This document shows, in pieces, positions 7,124-12,558 of a stretch of 12,558 nt of DNA. Location of the stretch: NCBI GenBank assembly GCA_019057975.1, contig JAHLWJ010000123.1, forward strand, positions 1-12,558, read 5' to 3'. Within the stretch, counting starts at the first letter, position 1. Each line of letters opens with the position of its first letter. Both the position numbers and the translations under genes were made by a program. Source of the DNA: Promethearchaeota archaeon (GTDB lineage: Archaea; Asgardarchaeota; Lokiarchaeia; Sigynarchaeales; SOKP01). Below the pieces are notes generated by a model, which worked only from the letters and a program-made list of their open reading frames with translations, was not told the origin of the DNA and searched no databases.

Positions 7124-8878
7124 TTAATTGGATTCCTCTTCTGCTTTTTGTTTGATGTAAAGTGTTTGGTAGATTTGTTTATATAAAACGTTTGATTCAA
7201 TTAACTCATCATGATTTCCAAATCCGACAACTCTTCCCCGGTCTAGAATTAATATATAATGGGCTCCTCGAATCGTAGAAATTCGCTGGGTGATTATAAT
7301 CGTCGTGGTATCTTTCATAATTCTTAATAATTCTTTTTGAATCTGGTATTCAGTCTCAACATCAACAGAGCTAGTAGAATCATCAAGAATTAAGATTTTT
7401 GGTTTTATTAGCAAAGCACGCGCTATAGATAAGCGTTGCTTTTGACCTCCTGATAGTCTTGTCCCCCTTTCCCCAACAATAGAATCATAACCTTCAGGTA
7501 AAGAAACAATAAAATCATGTAGATTAGCAATTTTTGATACTTCTACTATTTCTTCGTGAGATGCATCATCTTTACCATAGGAAATATTTTTAGCTATACT
7601 TTTATTAAAAAGATAAGTTTCCTGAGAAACAATACCTATATTTTTACGTAGATCCTTTACTAAATACTTACGAATATCTCTGTTATCAATTTTTATACTG
7701 CCTTCATTAACTTCGTAAAAACGAGGTATTAAGTTGATTATTGTAGATTTTCCTGATCCTGTTGTTCCCAATATTGCTATAGTTTTCCCACTGGGTACAT
7801 CAAATGACACATTTTTTAAAATTCTATGATCAGGGGTATACCCAAAAGACACGTTATCAAATATTATATCCCCTTTTAAGGATGCATCATCCCTAATTGG
7901 AATAGCGTCAGGAAGGTCATTTATGTCTGGAGTTGATTCCAAAACCTCTCTAACACGAGTGAGTGCGGCATCTGCCTGAATATAAGATAACATTATTTGA
8001 CCAAACATCATTAATGGAAAACCAAGAGCAATTATATAGGTTTGAAGCGTAATTATAGTTCCAAACACCGATGGATCTTCAATAAACCTAATACCACCTA
8101 TTAATAAATTACTTATAGTCATAACACCCATAATTATATAAATTGCGGGTAAGTATAGAGAATTATATTTCACTGAGGAAACACTGGCATCATAAAACCT
8201 TTTATTGTTTGTCATAAATTTTTGTCTCTCCTTATCTTGAGTGCTAAACATGCGTACCACTTGAGCACCAACAATATTTTCTCTAATAGTATTTGTTAAA
8301 TCTCCAAAGCTTTCCCTTGTATCCAAAAAAATTGGTTTTAATTTCTTTGCAATAAAGTATGAGAGAAGAAGTGAAGAGCCTATTGTAGGTATTAATATTA
8401 AGGATAACAGAACGTTAAAAAAGAAAAAGCCTATAATAACACCACCTATTTGAAGTGTGGATTGAATTCCCAATGTTAAACCCATCCCAAAAATCATTTG
8501 AGTTTCTTCTATGTCGCTGGTGGCTCGAGATATTAGTTGTCCTGTCTCAGTTTTATCAAAGTAAGAAAAAGACTGCCGGTAAATAGCATTACTTATATCT
8601 GTGCGAAGATGATAAACAGCTCTTGAAGAGACTTCTGCTCCTCTAAGCCTTGCTGCTCTGTTTGATATATACCGTAAAGTAGAAAACAACAAAATAAACC
8701 CAAAATTAATTAAAAATTCTCTAGCAGGTATGTTTGATTGAAGTCCCCCAACCATTCTCCCAATAAAGATAGGTGTGATCATGTAAAAAACTGTTGAAAC
8801 TAATAAATATGCAAATTCGAGAATGAAAAACTTCCTCGATCTCAACCAATACTTAAAAATCATGCGAGCAGAATTCAT
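7124..8878 (-). CDS. ABC exporter half-transporter with a degenerate catalytic site
   Basis: This 584-aa half-transporter has a six-helix membrane domain (about 18-40, 55-75, 135-158, 160-180, 243-265, 275-300) followed by an ATPase domain. Motifs are A-loop Tyr347, Walker A GTTGSGKS (371-378), Q-loop Gln419, an intact signature LSGGQ (475-479), and Walker B ILILDD where the catalytic Glu is replaced by Asp500. The switch His is replaced by Gln531 (IITQRIS). This is the non-hydrolysing partner seen in heterodimeric exporters such as TM287/288, BmrCD and LmrCD. Its intact LSGGQ would complete the active site built on the neighbour's Walker motifs. It starts 5 nt after the PadR stop, and its ribosome site AAAGGAG (8888-8894) lies within the last PadR codons, 9 nt before the ATG, which indicates translational coupling. 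Substrate unknown. Confidence 0.93.
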   Translation of the reverse strand: MNSARMIFKYWLRSRKFFILEFAYLLVSTVFYMITPIFIGRMVGGLQSNIPAREFLINFGFILLFSTLRYISNRAARLRGAEVSSRAVYHLRTDISNAIYRQSFSYFDKTETGQLISRATSDIEETQMIFGMGLTLGIQSTLQIGGVIIGFFFFNVLLSLILIPTIGSSLLLSYFIAKKLKPIFLDTRESFGDLTNTIRENIVGAQVVRMFSTQDKERQKFMTNNKRFYDASVSSVKYNSLYLPAIYIIMGVMTISNLLIGGIRFIEDPSVFGTIITLQTYIIALGFPLMMFGQIMLSYIQADAALTRVREVLESTPDINDLPDAIPIRDDASLKGDIIFDNVSFGYTPDHRILKNVSFDVPSGKTIAILGTTGSGKSTIINLIPRFYEVNEGSIKIDNRDIRKYLVKDLRKNIGIVSQETYLFNKSIAKNISYGKDDASHEEIVEVSKIANLHDFIVSLPEGYDSIVGERGTRLSGGQKQRLSIARALLIKPKILILDDSTSSVDVETEYQIQKELLRIMKDTTTIIITQRISTIRGAHYILILDRGRVVGFGNHDELIESNVLYKQIYQTLYIKQKAEEESN

Positions 8879-8883
8879 TGATT

Positions 8884-9450
8884 TTAACTCCTTTTTTTAT
8901 CCAATTTCTTATTTAGTTGTAAAATATTTTCTTCAATTCTTTGTAAAATCTTATTTAATCTTGATTTATCTTGAGAGAATCTCAATTTTTGAAGTTTTAA
9001 ATAATCTAATTTTTCTTCATCGGATTTTTCATCCAATCTATTTAATATAAGATCAAAAGGACCTATTTTATGAAACCCTTTAGGCAGTACTCCTTTTTCA
9101 TCGCCTAACATGGCAGTTTTTAAAGTTTCAATTGATTCCTCAATAATATTTTGTTTTTCGAGCATTAATTTTAATGTTGTATTACCTTTAGGTGTAACTT
9201 GATAAATTTTCCTGTTTCTCCCCCCTACTTGTTCCTCTGTATAGGTAATCAAACCTTTATCCGTCATACCTTTCAGTACAGTATACATGGTTGATGATGG
9301 AGGATCCCATATCCCTAGGGTTCGTTTCTCTATTTCTTTACCGATCTTATAACCGTAAGAAGGATTTTTTTCGAGGACAATTAATATTAGAGCGCTAATA
9401 AATCCGATTTTCATGGCATTTTCAAATTTTTCAGCAAGTTCTTCTGCCAT
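8884..9450 (-). CDS. PadR-family transcriptional regulator
   Basis: This 188-aa protein is a winged-helix DNA-binding repressor of the PadR type. The winged helix spans about 15-95, with the family pattern of a helix rich in Leu/Ile, SYGYKIGKEIEKRT (31-44), the PPSSTMYTVLKGMTDKGLI recognition region (50-68) and the wing EEQVGGRNRKIYQVTPKG (72-89). A charged C-terminal helix (about 145-187) is a likely dimerising coiled coil. PadR proteins commonly sit beside, and repress, drug-efflux genes such as LmrCD (regulator LmrR), and here it is the first gene of an operon with two exporter halves. The ATG is preceded by GGGAAAGG at 9453-9460. Autoregulation through the spacer upstream is an inference. 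The inducing ligand cannot be predicted. Confidence 0.92.
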   Translation of the reverse strand: MAEELAEKFENAMKIGFISALILIVLEKNPSYGYKIGKEIEKRTLGIWDPPSSTMYTVLKGMTDKGLITYTEEQVGGRNRKIYQVTPKGNTTLKLMLEKQNIIEESIETLKTAMLGDEKGVLPKGFHKIGPFDLILNRLDEKSDEEKLDYLKLQKLRFSQDKSRLNKILQRIEENILQLNKKLDKKRS

Positions 9451-9472
9451 GACCTTTCCCTTAATTTATAGA

Positions 9473-9491
9473 ATATCTCATATATTGATAT
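9473..9491. promoter_or_regulatory. Inverted repeat, candidate PadR operator
   Basis: A perfect 5-bp inverted repeat, ATATC-N9-GATAT, lies in the 113-bp spacer between the divergent PadR and DUF362 genes, about 22 nt upstream of the PadR start and near TATA-like sequence. Position and dyad symmetry fit an autoregulatory site. The arms are short and A/T-rich, so chance is possible, and this is not the ATGT...ACAT form reported for some bacterial PadR sites. Confidence 0.3.
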
Positions 9492-9499
9492 ATATTTGT

Positions 9500-9514
9500 T
9501 AATAATATATAATT
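9500..9514 (+). promoter_or_regulatory. TATA-like element for the DUF362 gene
   Basis: A TAATATATAATTT-type box is centred near 9507. Archaeal spacing would put transcription start near 9535, about 28 nt before the ATG at 9564. A GGTG at 9552-9555, 8 nt before the ATG, can pair with the 16S rRNA end, so this gene probably has a short leader with a ribosome site. Confidence 0.35.
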
Positions 9515-9563
9515 TAAAAAAGTGTTCTTGCTTAGAATAATTAATTAAAAATGGTGTTATTTT

Positions 9564-10901
9564 ATGACAGAGGTTTATATTACTGATACTTCAGAATCAA
9601 TAGATCAAGCAGTTAAAGAGATGTTTTCATACCTAGGAAAATCAAAGATCTCAATTCTTAAAAGTTCAAATGAGGTATATATTAAAGTTAATGGAATTGA
9701 CTTTAAGAAACACACTTTTACTTCTCCCGAAGTACTAGAAGCTGTAATCAAGTATCTACAATCGATCAATGCAAAAGTATTTGTTATGGAGAATTCCACT
9801 CAAGCAAATTTAACGAGGATTGTTTTTACTATTACTGGTTATAAGGAAATATGTGAGAAATTAGGAACAGAAATTTTATATTTAGATGAGGAAGATACAA
9901 CCACTTTTGAATTCACGGGGAAACCTTCAGTAGAAGAAGATCCCAATGGATACAATTTAAAGACTTTCCGGTTGCCATCAACGATAGTTAAAATTATCGA
10001 AAATCGAGACGCAATAACCTATATCAATATACCAAAACTAAAAACTCATTCAATGGCAGGAGTGACACTAGGTATGAAAAACCAATGGGGATTTCCTCAA
10101 CATGCAGATCGAGGAAAAGATCATAATTTTAATTTACATTCGAAATTAGTTGATTTATATGAAATAATTAAACCTGACATTACAATTATAGACGGGCTTG
10201 AAGGAACAATTCACGGTCATTATCCCCCGACAGCATGGGAAGATCGACTTGTAAAGCAATTTAATATCTTAATTGGTGGAAGAGATACATTAGCGGTAGA
10301 CACTGTAGGAGCAAGAATCTTTGGTTTAACATTAGATGAGATCCCCCATTTAAAAATTGCCTATGAAAGAGGTTTAGGAGAGGGTGATTTAAAGAAGATT
10401 ACTGTAATTGGTAAGGACTTGGAAGAATATAGAGAGAAATATGAATGGGATCTATTACAGGAATTCCCTGATGATATTAAAATCGTAAAAGGTAAGAAAC
10501 TTTTATGCAGAGAAGGTTGTCAGAATAATCCACTAGCAGCATTGCAAGTTTTCGCTAATGATTATAAAGATAAATTTAAGGGTGGTTGGTTTTTAATAAT
10601 GGGTAAAGGTCATGATGAAAATCTCATTGAACAATTAAAAGATGAGGGTTATACTAAAGGACTCATAGCAGGATACTGCGCTATCGAAGAGGTTGGCAAA
10701 AAAATAAGAAAGGAGTTTGGTAGAAGGAATGTGTTTTTCTCTGGGGATTGTAATAACTTAGCAGACACAGTTACCGCGATTCTGAAGTTGTCAGGTATGA
10801 GTGCCCTGGATATAGTGTCATTGTCATTTGATGAATTAATGGAAATAATCCAAGAGGCACAAAAGCATGGTACGAAAGCTTTAATCACAACCGCATTTTA
10901 A
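9564..10901 (+). CDS. DUF362 domain protein with a C-terminal four-cysteine region
   Basis: The N-terminal two thirds (to about residue 285) match the DUF362 family: NIPKLKTHSMAGVTLGMKNQWG (155-176) is the family's hallmark block, followed by DITIIDGLEG (205-214) and GGRDTLAVDTVGARIFG (238-254). Many DUF362 proteins carry ferredoxin-like CxxCxxCxxxC motifs; this one does not. Instead a separate region (about 310-445) has Cys315 and Cys319 (LCREGCQNNP), Cys372 (GYCAIEEVG) and Cys396 (SGDCNNL), spaced so that they could ligate a metal or Fe-S cluster if they come together in the fold. There is no signal peptide or membrane segment, so it is likely cytosolic. DUF362 has no generally established reaction, and redox or Fe-S roles are only suggested by its usual partners. 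It is transcribed divergently from the PadR-ABC operon and followed by an unrelated unknown gene. Confidence 0.88.
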   Translation: MTEVYITDTSESIDQAVKEMFSYLGKSKISILKSSNEVYIKVNGIDFKKHTFTSPEVLEAVIKYLQSINAKVFVMENSTQANLTRIVFTITGYKEICEKLGTEILYLDEEDTTTFEFTGKPSVEEDPNGYNLKTFRLPSTIVKIIENRDAITYINIPKLKTHSMAGVTLGMKNQWGFPQHADRGKDHNFNLHSKLVDLYEIIKPDITIIDGLEGTIHGHYPPTAWEDRLVKQFNILIGGRDTLAVDTVGARIFGLTLDEIPHLKIAYERGLGEGDLKKITVIGKDLEEYREKYEWDLLQEFPDDIKIVKGKKLLCREGCQNNPLAALQVFANDYKDKFKGGWFLIMGKGHDENLIEQLKDEGYTKGLIAGYCAIEEVGKKIRKEFGRRNVFFSGDCNNLADTVTAILKLSGMSALDIVSLSFDELMEIIQEAQKHGTKALITTAF

Positions 10902-10903
10902 AA

Positions 10904-10934
10904 TCTAATTCTTTGCTTTTTTCATAAAATTAGA
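10904..10934 (+). terminator. Stem-loop with T-run after the DUF362 gene
   Basis: A perfect 7-bp inverted repeat, TCTAATT (10904-10910) and AATTAGA (10928-10934), begins 2 nt after the stop codon and encloses a loop with a run of six T (10917-10922). It is a plausible termination signal for the DUF362 transcript. It abuts the promoter of the next gene, so the two would overlap. Confidence 0.4.
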
Positions 10935-10947
10935 AATTTTTATAAAG
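10933..10947 (+). promoter_or_regulatory. BRE/TATA-like promoter of the 249-aa unknown gene
   Basis: GAAA (10933-10936) followed by TTTTTATAAAG is centred near 10942, 28 nt before the GTG start at 10970. This is the spacing expected if transcription begins at or next to the start codon. No ribosome-binding site lies between them, which supports a leaderless mRNA and also supports GTG as the start. Confidence 0.5.
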
Positions 10948-10969
10948 AATACTAACGAATAAAATTATT

Positions 10970-11719
10970 GTGAACTTAAGTTCTGTTTATTCTGAGATAA
11001 AGCAACTTTTATCAATCTCAGATGAAAGTTTCGATTTAGAACATTATATTAATCGCCATTTTAATACTGAACCCGATGAGAATAAACTGGAAATTATCGG
11101 CGATATTCTACACTTTATTACTAAATTTACAATGTTTAAAGATATTAAGCCATTCATGAGTTCTCTTTATACGTGTATTACTAAAACTCTTGAAATTAAA
11201 CCAGATTCGGTTTATGATTTCGAGGAATTATTAGTAAAAAACGCAATAATGCACTTTGTTCAAGAACATATTCAATATTCAAAAATTACTCAGAAAAGTC
11301 AAGTATTAGAATATCTAACAGATTCATTGGAAAAACTCGAAACCCAACCCTTAATTATGAATTTAGGATTATTAATTAAGCCAATGTATCAAGACCAAAG
11401 CTACATCTCTAATTTAAATAATATTAAAGAAGTTGAAGTTAGTTACAATCTGATTAATGGTACTGAAATTCAAATTAAAAGTGAAATAGACAATTGGCTT
11501 AAAAGCCAAGAGATCAAGTTAGAGAGACAAGAACAACTTCAAGAGGATTTATTAGATGAGTTGGATAAATTATTTGTTAAATATAACTTATCGAAAACTT
11601 CAGAAAAATCCAAGAAATTGCATATGGAAGCAGTAGAAATGCTCAATATGAAACTAACAATGCTAAGCTTAATGGATCAGATATCAGATGATTCATTCGA
11701 ACCAATACCTATTAAATAA
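10970..11719 (+). CDS. Hypothetical helical protein, 249 aa
   Basis: I do not recognise this protein. It starts at GTG, with the promoter spacing supporting a leaderless start, and ends at TAA. Its residues suggest an almost wholly alpha-helical, soluble, acidic protein. Helices alternate through about 1-150 (for example KLEIIGDILHFITKFTMF at 39-56 and QVLEYLTDSLEKLE at 111-124). A short segment around 153-170 (EVEVSYNLINGTEIQIK) may be beta. A charged Glu/Gln/Leu-rich stretch about 170-205 (including ERQEQLQEDLLDELDKLFV) is a likely coiled coil. It has one Cys (69), no signal peptide, no membrane segment and no visible nucleotide-binding or catalytic motif. Composition and codon use resemble the neighbours. 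It may share a transcription direction but not necessarily an operon with the repeat protein 136 nt downstream, which appears to have its own promoter. Confidence 0.75.
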   Translation: MNLSSVYSEIKQLLSISDESFDLEHYINRHFNTEPDENKLEIIGDILHFITKFTMFKDIKPFMSSLYTCITKTLEIKPDSVYDFEELLVKNAIMHFVQEHIQYSKITQKSQVLEYLTDSLEKLETQPLIMNLGLLIKPMYQDQSYISNLNNIKEVEVSYNLINGTEIQIKSEIDNWLKSQEIKLERQEQLQEDLLDELDKLFVKYNLSKTSEKSKKLHMEAVEMLNMKLTMLSLMDQISDDSFEPIPIK

Positions 11720-11760
11720 TCCTAAAAAGATTGAATAATAAGGATTGAATATAGTTATTT

Positions 11761-11815
11761 ATTGGTAATTCAAAATTTTTTCCTTATTTAAATCTAAAAA
11801 AAATTAAATACCAAT
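11761..11815 (+). terminator. Nested inverted repeat in the spacer after the unknown gene
   Basis: Outer arms ATTGGTA (11761-11767) and TACCAAT (11809-11815) enclose inner arms AATTTTTT (11774-11781) and AAAAAATT (11798-11805), giving an imperfect AT-rich hairpin with an oligo-T run on its left arm. A smaller pair, AATCCT (11718-11723) and AGGATT (11741-11746), lies just before it at the stop codon. Termination of the upstream transcript is the simplest reading. Confidence 0.35.
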
Positions 11816-11820
11816 TCTAC

Positions 11821-11832
11821 TATTATATTAGA
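11821..11832 (+). promoter_or_regulatory. TATA-like element of the repeat-protein gene
   Basis: TATTATATTA is centred near 11826, about 30 nt upstream of the GTG at 11856, and no ribosome-binding site intervenes. The arrangement matches that of the gene at 10970 and suggests a leaderless transcript. Confidence 0.4.
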
Positions 11833-11855
11833 AAATGATTCTTAAACTTTGAAAA

Positions 11856-12558
11856 GTGAGTATATTGGGTGAGAATGAAAAACCTCCAACTAAGGAAGAA
11901 ATTGAAGCAGATAAAAAAATGGTAGGTGACCTCTATAAAAAAGAGAAAGAAGAAAGAGAGTCTTACCTAAAAATTATTGAAGATGAAAGGAAAAAAGCTT
12001 TTGAGGAAAGCGTTAAACTAATTTCGGATCTAATAGATGAAAAAGCATTTATGGTTGATCGTTATAAAGAAACTACAGCTCAATTGAAAGAATTACATCC
12101 AGACATTGTTGGAGCGGGGCAAAAAATAGAACCTTCTATTGGAGAGAAAGCGTTTCTTGTCAATCGTCATAAAGAAAATGTTGCTCAACTTAAAGAACTA
12201 AAACCTGACATTGTTGGAACGGGGCAAAAAATAGAACTTTCTATCGGAGAGAAAGCGTTTCGAATTGAGAAAAAACGGGAATTAGATGAGAAACGTACTA
12301 GTCTTCATCCTGAAATGGATAAAGTCGCAGAGGCTATAGAAGGGAGTGTTTCTGAGAAAGCGTTTATGATTGATAGACAAAAAGAATTACATGAGCAACG
12401 TACAAGTCTTCATCCTGAAATGGATAAAGTCGCAGAGGCTATAGAAGGGAGTGTTTCTGAGAAAGCGTTTATGATTGATAGACAAAAAGAATTACATGAG
12501 CAACGTACAAGTCTTCATCCTGAAATGGATAAAGTCGCAGAGGCTATAGAAGGGAGTG
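11856..12558 (+). CDS. Charged 35-residue-repeat protein (C-terminus outside the window)
   Basis: An open frame begins at GTG (11856), directly after an in-frame TGA at 11850-11852, and continues past the window end: 234 codons are visible. A TTG at 11865 is an alternative start. Residues 1-61 are a highly charged Lys/Glu-rich helical lead-in with no signal peptide. From residue 62 on there are five tandem units of exactly 35 residues, each beginning EKAF and sharing a central L-[HK]-P-[DE] at positions 19-22 and I-E-x-S near the end. The unit length equals five heptads, but the fixed Pro21 would kink or end a helix, so a two-helix hairpin repeat or a broken coiled coil is more likely than one continuous rod. 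It resembles no repeat family I can name. A structural or protein-binding scaffold role is inference. Soluble and presumably cytosolic. Confidence 0.8.
   Translation, partial: MSILGENEKPPTKEEIEADKKMVGDLYKKEKEERESYLKIIEDERKKAFEESVKLISDLIDEKAFMVDRYKETTAQLKELHPDIVGAGQKIEPSIGEKAFLVNRHKENVAQLKELKPDIVGTGQKIELSIGEKAFRIEKKRELDEKRTSLHPEMDKVAEAIEGSVSEKAFMIDRQKELHEQRTSLHPEMDKVAEAIEGSVSEKAFMIDRQKELHEQRTSLHPEMDKVAEAIEGS
12039..12558 (+). repeat. Tandem 105-bp repeat array (five units, last cut by the window end)
   Basis: Units start at 12039, 12144, 12249, 12354 and 12459, an exact 105-bp period within the coding frame. Units 1-2 form one subtype (EKAF.V.R.KE...QLKEL.PDIVG.GQKIE.SIG) and units 3-5 another (with TSLHPEMDKVAEAIEGSVS). 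From 12300 to the window end the sequence is a perfect 105-bp repeat (259 nt without a mismatch), so the latest duplications are recent or are being homogenised. The array runs off the window, so its copy number is unknown. Confidence 0.93.

Noticed and set aside
12039..12558. The regular repeats as a CRISPR array
   Set aside because: The period is 105 bp with no unique spacers, the repeat is contiguous, and it translates in one open frame throughout.
12039..12558. PPR or TPR identity of the 35-residue repeats
   Set aside because: Only the length is similar; the conserved residues (EKAF, L-x-P-acid) do not match either consensus.

Overview
The window is strongly AT-rich and carries compact genes. 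The features point to an archaeon: a phosphohexomutase with the archaeal GGE..GG.IFP....RDG sugar loop, probable leaderless GTG-started genes about 28-30 nt downstream of TATA-like boxes, GGAG/GGTG ribosome sites inside operons, and a DUF362 protein. An Asgard (Lokiarchaeia-like) or other mesophilic archaeon would fit, but no rRNA or ribosomal protein is present to settle this.

Layout. Positions 59-3420 (minus strand): a radical SAM enzyme, a ROK-family sugar kinase and an archaeal phosphohexomutase, read in that order. The kinase-mutase pair suggests hexose (or N-acetylhexosamine) -> 6-phosphate -> 1-phosphate for sugar-nucleotide or polysaccharide synthesis. Positions 3582-4478 (minus): an alpha/beta hydrolase that is complete (Ser-Asp-His triad, about 244 aa) only if a one-base frame break at its second/third codon is repaired or a non-AUG start is used. 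A possible 54-aa small ORF overlaps its stop codon. Positions 4575-9450 (minus): a tight operon of a PadR regulator and two ABC half-transporters that form an asymmetric heterodimer. The second half-transporter carries a Met-rich insertion of about 215 aa inside its nucleotide-binding domain, which is the most unusual feature here. Positions 9564-10901 (plus): a divergently transcribed DUF362 protein with a C-terminal four-Cys region. Positions 10970-11719 (plus): an unrecognised, all-helical 249-aa protein. Positions 11856-12558 (plus, running off the end): a charged protein built of exact 35-residue repeats, the last copies identical at DNA level.

How they work together. PadR probably controls the exporter operon and perhaps the divergent DUF362 gene through the shared 113-bp spacer. 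The exporter halves complement each other: the first has LSGGQ but lacks the catalytic Glu and switch His, while the second has both but a degenerate ISIGQ signature. The other blocks show no clear functional link to each other.
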